From NCBI GenBank assembly GCA_947305705.1, contig CAMZEB010000002.1, forward strand, positions 16,115 through 80,114: 64,000 nucleotides of DNA. Direction: 5' to 3'. This document shows, in pieces, positions 52,694 through 61,091 of this stretch (positions are counted from its first letter, which is position 1; each line of letters starts with the position of its first letter). The DNA is from an uncultured Candidatus Saccharibacteria bacterium (GTDB lineage: Bacteria > Patescibacteriota > Saccharimonadia > Saccharimonadales > Saccharimonadaceae). The notes beneath the pieces are model-generated. The model worked only from the letters and a program-made list of their open reading frames with translations, did no database searches and was not told where the DNA came from. Made by a program: the position numbers and the translations under genes.

Positions 52694-53869
52694 CTATTTC
52701 TTCTCGGCGACGGCCAAGATGATATTAGCAAGGTTTTCTGCGGCGTTATCTTTGACGAAACTGCGCAGGTTCTTCGCGAGCTCAGCGCGCAATTCTTCGT
52801 CTTTGATTAACTTACGAATCGCTTCGAGCAGTTTGTCTGGATTCTTGCGCATCTCACTATCTTCTACTACAAGCACCGCTTTTGCCTTCTCGTATGCACG
52901 CGCATTTTTCACCTGATGATAGCCAGGAAGTTTCTCGTTCGGAACCATAATTACCGCCTTCGCCATACTTGAAAGTTCCGTCATCGTTGAAGCGCCAGCC
53001 CGGCTCACAACCGCATCAGCAGCGCCAAATAGCTTGTACATTTCGCTCGAGAATTTTACCATTCGAAAATTCGTCTTTAACACTCCGTCTTCCCAGACTT
53101 CGTATTCTTTGAGGTCAAGCATTTCTGGGTATCTTTCGCGCCCAGCGACAAGCATCACGCTCGTAATCTTTAGGAGTGAAGGCAAAATATCGCGAATCGT
53201 CAAATTAATATTCTCTGCCCCGAGACTACCGCCAGTCACAACGAGTAGTGGCTTCTCTGGGTCGAAACCTAATTCCTTCTTCAGGGCTTTTTGACGCGCC
53301 GCAGTTACAGGACGAAATTCGTCGCTCGTCGGAATACCAGTCCATTCTGCCTTTTCAGCAGGATAGCTGTAATACTCTAGCGGCATACCAGTTGCAATCT
53401 TTGTCGCACGCTTCGACAATAGACGATTCGTTAAACCTGGCGCCGCATCACTATCGTGAATGACGTATGGCACTCTCAGCAATTTCGCCGCTGCCCCGAC
53501 CGGCAAACAGACGTATCCGCCCTTAAAGAAAATGATATCCGGGCGATTCTTAATCAAACGAAATAGTGATTGGAAAAAGCCAAAAATATTTTTGAAGATA
53601 TCACGAATATTCTTCAGCACGATATCAAAGTGCTGCAAATACATCACAAAAGTGAAATTCGTATAGCGGCGGAATTTGCCAGCAACAACCTTACGAATAC
53701 GCAAATCCATACCATTCTCGACGGTAATTTTGCGAGCATTCTTATAATACTTCTTGTCAGTCCAAAACTCTATCTTCGCGCGCGGGCGGCTCTTCCAAAT
53801 CTCACGAACGACTGCTACTACCGGAGTAACGTGTCCGCCGCTGCCCCCACCCACTACTAGAATCTTCAT
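52694..53869 (-). CDS. murG: UDP-GlcNAc:lipid I GlcNAc transferase
   Basis: 391 residues, GT28 family. Glycine loop KILVVGGGSGGHVTPVVAVVRE, FFKGGYVCLPVG, HDSDAAPGLTNRLL, TGGSLGAENIN, and the donor-site segment SRAGASTMTELSSMAKAVIMVP. It converts lipid I to lipid II at the membrane. Start ATG 53869 lies inside ftsW (68-base overlap), preceded by a GGAAAG purine run. Gene order mraY-ftsW-murG is the classic one. Confidence 0.96.
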   Translation of the reverse strand: MKILVVGGGSGGHVTPVVAVVREIWKSRPRAKIEFWTDKKYYKNARKITVENGMDLRIRKVVAGKFRRYTNFTFVMYLQHFDIVLKNIRDIFKNIFGFFQSLFRLIKNRPDIIFFKGGYVCLPVGAAAKLLRVPYVIHDSDAAPGLTNRLLSKRATKIATGMPLEYYSYPAEKAEWTGIPTSDEFRPVTAARQKALKKELGFDPEKPLLVVTGGSLGAENINLTIRDILPSLLKITSVMLVAGRERYPEMLDLKEYEVWEDGVLKTNFRMVKFSSEMYKLFGAADAVVSRAGASTMTELSSMAKAVIMVPNEKLPGYHQVKNARAYEKAKAVLVVEDSEMRKNPDKLLEAIRKLIKDEELRAELAKNLRSFVKDNAAENLANIILAVAEKK

Positions 53870-55001
53870 TACTTTCTTTCCTTTTTGTCCAACCAGATAT
53901 TTGTAGCACAACACCGACTGCAAAAGCGGCGAATAACATACTCGTACCGCCATAGCTCAAAAACGGCAACGTAATGCCCTTCATCGGTATAATGCCTAGC
54001 ATTCCCCCTACGTTTATTATAACATGGCTCAAGATCCAAGCAAAAACGCTCACCGTAAACAAACTCTTCTCCGTATCTTCCGTCTGGCGGCTCACATTAA
54101 TAATCCTCGTAAGCATAATTGCAAATACAATCAATACCGCCATTGTCCCAATAAAGCCCCAAGTCTCGCCAATAATCGAGAAAATCGAGTCCGTCAAAGA
54201 TTCTGGTAGATAGCCCGACGCCTGAATGCTGTTACCGAGCCCTAGCCCAAATAAGCCACCAGTGCCAAACGATATAATTGAACTTTCTAGGTGATAAGAA
54301 TCGCCTTCCCCTTCCCAGCCCATAATACGCGCCATACGGTGCGGTGCAACGGCAATCAATACGCCAACTGCAAGCAATAATACGAACCCGGCAATCACTA
54401 GGTTTTTCCAAGAAACTCCGCCAACCAGCGCCATACTAGCCAGCATCATCGAAATCACAACCGTACTACCAAGGTCCTTTTGGAAGCCGCCCACAAATAA
54501 TGCTGTCATCGCAAAAATCGACGCATATGGCACCCAAAACTCCTTACTATCAAGCTGTTTCGTTTCTTTGCGAGATTTAATTAAATATGCCCCGTATAGC
54601 GCCGCGCTAATCTTAAGTAGCTCTACTGGCGCAAAACCAACACTCACCACCGGTACATAAAACGCACGACAAGCACCGAGATCACAAGTCACAATCCCCG
54701 CCCCCATCCTACCGAGAATAGTCACCATCAAGCACAATACAATCGAGAGCCAAAATAGTTTTTTCGCAATCTTCGCTAGTAACTGATATGGCAACTTATA
54801 GCCGATTATCATAAATAAAATCGAGGCACCAATCACTACTGCGTGATGCGTAAAGAAATAACTATCGCTAAAGTTTTTGCCGTGCGCAGCATTATTTGCC
54901 ACCGCAACCCGTCCGCCAATCGCATAGACGATCACAAGGCTTATGAGCATCAAAATAATCACCATCAGAGCAATTATTCTGTCTGCTTTGTGCTTGCGCA
55001 T
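53802..55001 (-). CDS. ftsW: FtsW/RodA/SpoVE-family peptidoglycan glycosyltransferase
   Basis: 399 residues with about ten membrane segments. SEDS motifs: GFQKDLGSTVVISMMLASMALVGG, SIFSIIGETWGFIGT, GIIPMKGITLPFLSYGGTSML. It polymerises lipid II with its PBP partner FtsI. Position between mraY and murG indicates FtsW rather than RodA. Its ATG shares one base with the mraY stop (TAATG). Confidence 0.93.
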   Translation of the reverse strand: MRKHKADRIIALMVIILMLISLVIVYAIGGRVAVANNAAHGKNFSDSYFFTHHAVVIGASILFMIIGYKLPYQLLAKIAKKLFWLSIVLCLMVTILGRMGAGIVTCDLGACRAFYVPVVSVGFAPVELLKISAALYGAYLIKSRKETKQLDSKEFWVPYASIFAMTALFVGGFQKDLGSTVVISMMLASMALVGGVSWKNLVIAGFVLLLAVGVLIAVAPHRMARIMGWEGEGDSYHLESSIISFGTGGLFGLGLGNSIQASGYLPESLTDSIFSIIGETWGFIGTMAVLIVFAIMLTRIINVSRQTEDTEKSLFTVSVFAWILSHVIINVGGMLGIIPMKGITLPFLSYGGTSMLFAAFAVGVVLQISGWTKRKESNEDSSSGWGQRRTRYSGSSSRS

Positions 55002-56035
55002 TAGCCGATTATGCCCCCACCCATAGCCAAGAAGATACCGAGCATCGCCGCGACACCACCAATAATCCAGAACCGCATCACAACCTTACTTTCTTCCCAA
55101 CCCTTCGCCTGCAAATGATGATGAATTGGTGCAGAAATAAATATCTTGCGATGGAAGAATTTCTTCGAGCAAATCTGAATCAATGAACTGCCTGCCTCAA
55201 TCACGAACAAACAACCAATAATCGGCAGCAAGAAGAATGCGTTCGTGTTCATTGCTACCACACCTAGACCAGCGCCGAGCGCGAACGACCCAGTATCGCC
55301 CATCATAAAGCGTGCTGGATAAACATTAAACCAAATATAAGAAAGTAGCGCGCCAATTACGACAAAGCAGAAACCTGCCAAATACCATTGCTCCTGCAAC
55401 AGCGCAATTACACCATATGCGCCGTAAGCAAGCATCGCCAAACCACCCGCCAAGCCATCCATACCATCAGTAATATTAACCGCATTACCAGTTGCTACCA
55501 CTGCGAACGCAAAGAGCGCAATCATCGCTGGAATCCCGATATTAAATACGCCAACGAACGGAATCTCTATGCTCGTCCAACCAAGCTTACAAGCAAAGAA
55601 CCAGCCCAAGAACACACCAAGCGCCGTAATCATCGCAAACTTCACTGGCGCACGCAAACCGGCCGCCGCATTCTTGCCAAATAGATTGATCGCATCATCA
55701 ACAAAACCAATCAAACCGCCACCGACAAACGCCGCAAGCGCAAGCCAAGTCTGACCACGATTCAAACAGTTGCAAACAACGACAACCGTCGGCACCACAA
55801 TGAGCATAATTACGCCAGCCATCGTTGGGAAATGACGCTTGATTTTATCTGCGTGCAACTTATTCATCACAGTCAATTTCTTGCCAGAAACATCAACCGT
55901 CTTTTGCCTCTTCCACAGTTTGTGCTTATATGCAAAAGTCGTGTAAATCGGCGTCAAGAACATAGATAATAGGAAAGCGCCTAGAGCCAACACTAGCTCG
56001 TATCCCATATTTGAATTGATATCTTTTAACAGCAT
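55001..56035 (-). CDS. mraY: Phospho-MurNAc-pentapeptide transferase
   Basis: 344 residues, ten membrane segments. Motifs: GFVDDAINLF, GNAVNITDGMDGLAGG, ARFMMGDTGSFALGA, APIHHHLQAKGWEESKVVMRFW. It moves phospho-MurNAc-pentapeptide to undecaprenyl phosphate, giving lipid I. Ribosome site AAAGGTAA before ATG; 10 bases after ftsI. Confidence 0.95.
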   Translation of the reverse strand: MLLKDINSNMGYELVLALGAFLLSMFLTPIYTTFAYKHKLWKRQKTVDVSGKKLTVMNKLHADKIKRHFPTMAGVIMLIVVPTVVVVCNCLNRGQTWLALAAFVGGGLIGFVDDAINLFGKNAAAGLRAPVKFAMITALGVFLGWFFACKLGWTSIEIPFVGVFNIGIPAMIALFAFAVVATGNAVNITDGMDGLAGGLAMLAYGAYGVIALLQEQWYLAGFCFVVIGALLSYIWFNVYPARFMMGDTGSFALGAGLGVVAMNTNAFFLLPIIGCLFVIEAGSSLIQICSKKFFHRKIFISAPIHHHLQAKGWEESKVVMRFWIIGGVAAMLGIFLAMGGGIIG

Positions 56036-56045
56036 ATTTACCTTT

Positions 56046-57827
56046 CTATTTTGGCTGTATCCTTAAATATTGAAGCATAAAGTTACTAATCTCCGTAAAG
56101 ACTGGAATCGCATCCAGACTGCCCCAAAGTAGGGTCTCCCCATCTAATCTTACCATAATTACATAGCTCGGTAACGCACTATCATCATTTGCGCCGCCAA
56201 AACCAAGCGCACTCGCATTCGTTTTTCCTGACCAATATTGCCCCGTTTTTGGATTAATCGTTTCGGCCGTACCGGTCTTCACGCCGACGCGGTAACCAGG
56301 CAAATCATTTTGCCCGCCGTTCTCACTACGAACCTCTTGTAGCATCTTGCGCATCTCAACACTCGTCCCATTGCTAATCGTTTTACGAACCGGTAATTTC
56401 GCTTCGGCCGGGACCAATTTCTTGTTCTCATATGTCCCCGCCACGACCGTCGGCGTATAGTAATCGCCGCCATTAATTAGCGATGAAAAGCCCGCCGCAA
56501 CCTGTAGCATCGTCAAATTCATACCCTGCCCAAAGGTCATATTCGCATAACGCACTGCATTGCCTTCGCCAGACGGATCGTCTGGGCTAACAATAATACC
56601 ATTCGCCTCATATAGTTCAACGCCAGTCTTTTTACCAAAGCCGAAGCTGTCGTAGAGATAGCTATAGAGCGTCTTGCGCGCATCGTAAGTAATATTCGCA
56701 CCATCGCCCATCTTACGCAAAACTTCAATACTTCCCGTATTTAATGAATAATCCAATGCTTTACGAAAAGTAATCACGCCATTGCGCGTCGCAGTGCCAT
56801 ACGCGTTATTCATTACGCGATTATCGACCTTTGTCGAACCGGTATTTAAGTAAGTTTCATCCGGGTTTAATTTGCCCTCATTTATCGCCACCGCATAAGT
56901 AAATGGCTTACAAACCGAGGCTGGCTCGTATGGCGTTTCTGTAACGCGGTTAACGTAGATATTTGCATCTTTCTCCGTCCAATATTCTCCAGGGTTATAA
57001 GTTGGGTAATTTGCCATCGCCCAAACTTTTCCCGTCGTTGGCTCCATCACGAGCGCACTCGCCGAGCCAATTCCGCCTTTATGATTATCGACCGCCTTCT
57101 TGATAATACTTTCAACCTTGCGCTGAATGTTCTCGTCAATCGTCAAGACAATCGACTCGCCATCCTTCGCCTTTATCTCAATATTGTCGTCACCAACCGA
57201 AAGCGGTATTTCATTCACATCTGTCACCGTCTTGAGCATACCGTTCTCGCCCGTCAAACGGCTGTTAAATGCGCCCTCAACGCCAGAGCCCACACCCTCT
57301 GCGTTCGTAAAACCTAGCAGTTGCGCTGCAAGCGTGCCGTTCGGGTAAACCCGACGCGACGTTTCCTTGCGCCCTACCCCGCGCAAATTTGCCTCTTTTA
57401 TCTTCACAACCGTATCATAATCAACATTCTTTGCGATTTCGTAATACATATTGTCTTTGTTTGCCCAAACCTTATCCCAAGACACATTAATCGCATCGCC
57501 CAATATCTCAACCAACTTCGCCTGCGTTTCTTCTTTGCTAAGCACACCATTCGAGCCTGCATTTTTGATAATGAAATATGGATCCACAAAAATCGTCCAC
57601 GTTCGCTCGTTCATAATTGCTGGCGAAACGTTATTTTTGCCATCCATAAAATACACTTCGCCACGCTTTGCAAGTAATTCATATTGCTTAATGCGCATCA
57701 CATTCGCTTCGGCAACGTGCTTATCGTGTTCAACTATCTGCACCGTGAATAAAGTCGCCCCAAAAACCACCACCATTCCAGCTACAATCAGTTTCAGCCA
57801 AAAATACCGCCAATCGCGACTTGTCAT
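56046..57827 (-). CDS. ftsI: Division transpeptidase (class B PBP)
   Basis: 593 residues. N-terminal membrane anchor (about 9-30), PBP dimerisation domain (RGEVYFMDGKNN, RRVYPNGTLAAQLLG), transpeptidase domain with the SxxK serine in EPASVCKPFTYA (about residue 300), SxN as YSLNTGS, and KTGT in VGVKTGTAET. It cross-links septal peptidoglycan with FtsW. TAAAAT (minus, 57839-57834) leaves 6 bases to ATG, so it can be transcribed leaderless separately from ftsL, after the ftsL terminator. Confidence 0.95.
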   Translation of the reverse strand: MTSRDWRYFWLKLIVAGMVVVFGATLFTVQIVEHDKHVAEANVMRIKQYELLAKRGEVYFMDGKNNVSPAIMNERTWTIFVDPYFIIKNAGSNGVLSKEETQAKLVEILGDAINVSWDKVWANKDNMYYEIAKNVDYDTVVKIKEANLRGVGRKETSRRVYPNGTLAAQLLGFTNAEGVGSGVEGAFNSRLTGENGMLKTVTDVNEIPLSVGDDNIEIKAKDGESIVLTIDENIQRKVESIIKKAVDNHKGGIGSASALVMEPTTGKVWAMANYPTYNPGEYWTEKDANIYVNRVTETPYEPASVCKPFTYAVAINEGKLNPDETYLNTGSTKVDNRVMNNAYGTATRNGVITFRKALDYSLNTGSIEVLRKMGDGANITYDARKTLYSYLYDSFGFGKKTGVELYEANGIIVSPDDPSGEGNAVRYANMTFGQGMNLTMLQVAAGFSSLINGGDYYTPTVVAGTYENKKLVPAEAKLPVRKTISNGTSVEMRKMLQEVRSENGGQNDLPGYRVGVKTGTAETINPKTGQYWSGKTNASALGFGGANDDSALPSYVIMVRLDGETLLWGSLDAIPVFTEISNFMLQYLRIQPK

Positions 57828-57862
57828 ACATCTATTTTATCGCACTTACGCTTTTGTAGCCA

Positions 57863-57895
57863 CAAAAATACACCCTTGTTACAGGGCGTATTTTA
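57863..57895 (-). terminator. Intrinsic terminator/attenuator between ftsL and ftsI
   Basis: AAAATACACCCT pairs with AGGGCGTATTTT (one mismatch), with a T-rich end on the minus strand. Confidence 0.75.
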
Positions 57896-57917
57896 ACAAA
57901 ACACAAACGAAGATTAA

Positions 57918-58280
57918 TTATTCGCTAACAAAGTCCGCATTACTATTAGCATCAACCATCGTTGAAGCGACCTTATTGGCCCCTTCATCGGCTGCAGCCG
58001 CGGTAATTTTCGCATTTTCTACCGCGAGCGCATCACGTTGCGCCTGGAGGTTTGAAATCTCACTATTTGCCGAAGCAATACCTAGATCATATTGGACCAC
58101 CTTCGCACTCTGCGTCAGCGCAAGCAAGCCGATAAGGCACACTACCGCAGCGAGAATGAGAATGTGACTAATCGGACCCAGCTGTCTTTTCGCATCGTGA
58201 CGCACCGCATTTCGGTTACGCATCCAAGTAGCTGAACTAGAAGTCGAGTTTAGTCTTCGAGTTGCATAATATGCTGACAT
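57918..58280 (-). CDS. ftsL: FtsL-like division protein
   Basis: 120 residues. A basic N-terminus, one membrane segment (about 38-58, HILILAAVVCLIGLLALTQSA), then a heptad-like coiled coil (IASANSEISNLQAQRDALAVENAKI). Sequence identity is low, as is usual for FtsL; size, topology and place between rsmH and ftsI make the call. Preceded by CAGGAT ribosome-like site. Confidence 0.8.
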   Translation of the reverse strand: MSAYYATRRLNSTSSSATWMRNRNAVRHDAKRQLGPISHILILAAVVCLIGLLALTQSAKVVQYDLGIASANSEISNLQAQRDALAVENAKITAAAADEGANKVASTMVDANSNADFVSE

Positions 58281-58319
58281 TAAAATTAATATCCTGTTTT
58301 TTAGCTTTTTATTTTAGAG

Positions 58320-58492
58320 CTTTGGCGGTAAGTTGGGCGCCAAGAGATAAACGCCCAACTTCCTAACCAAAGAAGGTCAAAAATTTTTTTTACACACTCC
58401 GAATAACTTCACCTATTCGGTACCCCCGGTCAAAAGGGGCATGTAATAGATTAAGTCTTCAAGCAAGCTTTAGGCCCCAAAGCCTAAAGCTT
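58320..58492 (-). promoter_or_regulatory. Structured intercistronic leader before ftsL
   Basis: Four stems on the minus-strand RNA: AAGCTTTAGGC/GCCTAAAGCTT (58465-58492, 11 bp), CCCC/GGGG (about 58424-58439), CCGAATA/TATTCGG (58399-58420), and a long hairpin AAGTTGGGCG/CGCCCAACTT extended by CTTTGG/CCAAAG (58320-58372). No coding frame. The number of perfect stems in 170 bases suggests an RNA regulator of ftsL. Confidence 0.65.
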
Positions 58493-58553
58493 AGCGGAAA
58501 TTGATTTTTACTTGCTGAGTTCTAGAGCGACCAGCAACTATGATCTTTGCCAT
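58491..58553 (-). CDS. 20-residue ORF between rsmH and ftsL
   Basis: The peptide is MAKIIVAGRSRTQQVKINFR, basic. A strong Shine-Dalgarno site AAAAAGGAG stands 4-5 bases before ATG, and its stop overlaps the first stem of the structured leader, a layout typical of leader peptides. It could instead be a small stand-alone protein; no homologue recognised. Confidence 0.5.
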   Translation of the reverse strand: MAKIIVAGRSRTQQVKINFR

Positions 58554-58619
58554 ATTTCTCCTTTTTGTTTTTATTTTTTACGATAGCGCCCTCTTCGCAA
58601 AAGCAGGGCTGCTATCAAG

Positions 58620-59495
58620 TTATAACTTCTCAGCCACCCTTAATTTTGCGCTTCGTGCGCGTGGATTATTAACTATTTCAGTATCGTCCGCAACTATTGG
58701 TTTTTTCGTCATAATCGTCAGTGTCGACTCAAGTCCTTTGCTGCTCTCGTCCTTCATAAAATCTTTTACGAGTCGATCTTCTAGGCTGTGAAAAGAGATA
58801 ATCGCTAATCTGCCACCAGGATTCAATAATTTCGGCAATAACGGCAATGTTCGCTCGATAATACCGAGCTCATCATTTACAACAATTCGAATTGCCTGGA
58901 ATATTTTTGTAGCAGGGTGGACGTGAGAATAAGGCGACTTAGACCGAATCAAATCGGCAAGCTCAGTCGTTGTATTAATTGGGCGATGAAGACAAATTTC
59001 ACGCGCCAACATTTTCGCACGGCCACTACGCTCTTCAGCATAGCGCTCAAAAATATCCGCAAGTTTTCCTTCGCTCCATTTATTAACAATCGTCCAAGCG
59101 TCCAAATCCTGCTCACCATTCATTCGCATATCTAGGCGAGCTTCCTTCGCAAAGGAAAAACCTCTTTCCGCAATATCTAGCTGCGGTGAAGAAACACCAA
59201 AGTCCGCCAGTATCATATCGAATTTATTTTCACTCTCCACAAGTTGTAGCGCCGTACTATAAAAATCATTATGAATTAATTTCGGCTTCACCTCTTGGTA
59301 CTTCGCCTCTAGGAAATCAATCGCATTCTGATCACGGTCGTTAAGGACCGCCCCTTTATAATTCCGCGTTACTTCCAAAATTTTATCTGCGTGCCCACCA
59401 TATCCTGCCGTTAAATCCAAATAAGTTTCGCCTTCTTTGGGGGACAACATACGTACAACATCTAATAATAAAACTGGAATATGAACTTCGCTCAT
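58620..59495 (-). CDS. rsmH: 16S rRNA (cytosine-1402-N4)-methyltransferase
   Basis: 291 residues. HIPVLLLDVVRML, YLDLTAGYGGHADKIL (SAM loop), DFGVSSPQLDIAERGFSF, LDMRMNGEQDLDAWTIVN and the late IISFHSLEDRLVKDFM. Head of the division cluster (mraW position); mraZ is not recognisable upstream. TATAAT (minus, 59507-59502) leaves 6 bases to ATG. The end is followed by a GATAGC/GCTATC hairpin (58582-58616). Confidence 0.96.
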   Translation of the reverse strand: MSEVHIPVLLLDVVRMLSPKEGETYLDLTAGYGGHADKILEVTRNYKGAVLNDRDQNAIDFLEAKYQEVKPKLIHNDFYSTALQLVESENKFDMILADFGVSSPQLDIAERGFSFAKEARLDMRMNGEQDLDAWTIVNKWSEGKLADIFERYAEERSGRAKMLAREICLHRPINTTTELADLIRSKSPYSHVHPATKIFQAIRIVVNDELGIIERTLPLLPKLLNPGGRLAIISFHSLEDRLVKDFMKDESSKGLESTLTIMTKKPIVADDTEIVNNPRARSAKLRVAEKL

Positions 59496-60217
59496 TCCTT
59501 CATTATACTTCGTTCGAGCCCGCTAATCGAGAAATTTCAGGTTTTTGTGTTTTTTGTTGTTTATTTTGTTCCTTAACACATTTAAGATTCCATAACTGCT
59601 GGTAGCGTATAGCTATCATATTGTTACGGAGTTGAGAGACTTAATTTGTGTGAGGTGGAGTTATTTGTTTGGGAGGTGTGTATTTGTGTTGAATGATCAT
59701 ACGGTTTCTGTTTCGCGTATCCTAAACGCGCCCAAAACTCCTCGATTACCGGGTTCGAACATTGTAAATGTGCTGCAAAAACAAGCTACTTACGCTTCGT
59801 TAAAGTAACTACTTGAAATTCTTGCGATTGATCTTGTAGGTAATTGATTTGTTGCATCTTATATTGTCAATCGTTATTGCTTATTTTTGTTTTTTCGTGG
59901 TGTTTGTTTTTGTTTCCACTTGTCCTTAGTTTATATAACATTTTGCAGAATTGCAAGACCATTTTTAGCCCATTTATTCACAATTTGGTGCAAAAGTTCA
60001 AAATTTAACAGAGGTAAAACCGAACAAATATTTATTTCAATTATGCTTTTTGCACACTTGCACTTTTATCAATATATTTCAAAACTACCGAACATCTTCA
60101 CCATTGACAAACCACAAAAAAATGTTGTCATAATAACAACACACCGCTTGACTTCGCTCAACTTCCCTGCTCTAATAAAAAATCCAGCACTGTTACGTGC
60201 TGGATTCCATAGTAGTC
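59496..60217. other. Long gene-poor region upstream of rsmH
   Basis: 720 bases with no intact gene. On the minus strand a frame at 59857-59624 gives 23 residues (MQQINYLQDQSQEFQVVTLT...), a TAG, then 53 more residues including NPVIEEFWARLGYAKQKPYD; this may be a decayed gene. On the plus strand ATTTGTGTGAGGTGG (59644) repeats a string in the RNA at 38393. Very T- and A-rich near 59880-60000. Confidence 0.4.
60176..60206 (-). terminator. Intrinsic terminator of the 60796 gene
   Basis: AATCCAGCAC/GTGCTGGATT, 10 bp perfect, 6-base loop, T run on the minus strand. Confidence 0.92.
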
Positions 60218-60796
60218 TTACAAAATACAATAGATGTCTTTTCCGAACGGCGGACTAAGAATAACCATTAATTCGCCATCTTCCGGCACGGCATCTTTGT
60301 CAAAATCGCCTCTAGGAATCGCCATTCTCGACCGATTCTTTAGGTTATCGTCACGAAAGACATCAGACACAAAGGCGACATTACCGTTGAAACCCTCCAT
60401 AATTACATACTGCGTCGCACACTGATACTCTCTACAAAGCGAGAAAAAGCAGCTCAACGATACTCCAAGCGCTGCCGCAGTTATCATAATCGCTAAATCC
60501 ATCACGTCACCCCATATTAGAGCTATCGTAACGAGCGCAACTGCCGCTAAAACCGACGCGAATACCGTTATAACCATTCTAACCACTTTACAGATAGAAA
60601 AACTCTTTCTGCAGACATCTTCACTCGGAAATTCATCACCTTCTCCGGTGTGACGCCGCACATAGCGTGTCATCGCCGAAACAGATAAAGAATAGCCAAA
60701 CCACTCCAATACCATCATTGTCAGTGCTTTCGCCGAGAAAAAACCAAGTAGCAGCGCAATTATAACCGACATAATCAGTAATTTGCCTTCAGGCAT
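60218..60796 (-). CDS. Hypothetical membrane protein, 192 residues
   Basis: Not recognised. Two hydrophobic blocks: one at the N-terminus (LLIMSVIIALLLGFFSAKALTMMVLEWFG) and a pair in the middle (VVRMVITVFASVLAAVALVTIALIW; LAIMITAAALGVSLSCFF). The soluble C-terminus of about 75 residues has acidic patches. ATG 60796 follows GGGGGTGG at a good distance; a GTG at 60805 is the alternative. Promoter TTGCAA (60922-60917), 17 bases, TATAAT (60899-60894). Confidence 0.68.
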   Translation of the reverse strand: MPEGKLLIMSVIIALLLGFFSAKALTMMVLEWFGYSLSVSAMTRYVRRHTGEGDEFPSEDVCRKSFSICKVVRMVITVFASVLAAVALVTIALIWGDVMDLAIMITAAALGVSLSCFFSLCREYQCATQYVIMEGFNGNVAFVSDVFRDDNLKNRSRMAIPRGDFDKDAVPEDGELMVILSPPFGKDIYCIL

Positions 60797-60893
60797 TCTA
60801 CCCACCCCCTATTTTTGATTAACTACTTCTGAAAATGGACAAACAAGACGCCTCCCTCCCGCAAAAGCGCCATTTTTATTGTTCTGGCAAAAA

Positions 60894-60922
60894 ATTATAC
60901 ACTTTTATCTGTTATTTTGCAA
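60894..60922 (-). promoter_or_regulatory. Promoter of the 60796 gene
   Basis: TTGCAA, 17-base spacer, TATAAT with GTG before it, reading left. Leader about 90 bases. Confidence 0.75.
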
Positions 60923-60957
60923 GCATAAGCGTTTTTGTACAAAAATATTATTCAAAC

Positions 60958-61091
60958 TTTTTGAGGTCATCCTATTACCTACTTCTCGGATACAACGTCG
61001 TCTCGGCCCGTCGTCACGGGCGAGCCGCGTCTGATACTCGGCCGTAGCCTCCGTAACATCCTCACAGCAGGCAATAAGACAACCTCAAAAA
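60958..61091 (-). repeat. Structured intergenic element, copy C
   Basis: Minus-strand copy of the core (61056 down to about 60992) with TTACGGAGGCTACGGCCGAG and hairpin CTCG-CCCGT-GACG-ACGGG-(C)-CGAG. Arms of about 34 bases pair with several G-T and few mismatches: TTTTTGAGGT (60958) with ACCTCAAAAA (61082), then TATT-CCT blocks. It abuts copy D in opposite orientation. Confidence 0.85.

Noticed and set aside
59745..59765. tRNA or tmRNA T-arm (GGGTTCGAAC)
   Set aside because: The flanking bases do not form a T stem and no acceptor or anticodon arm is present.
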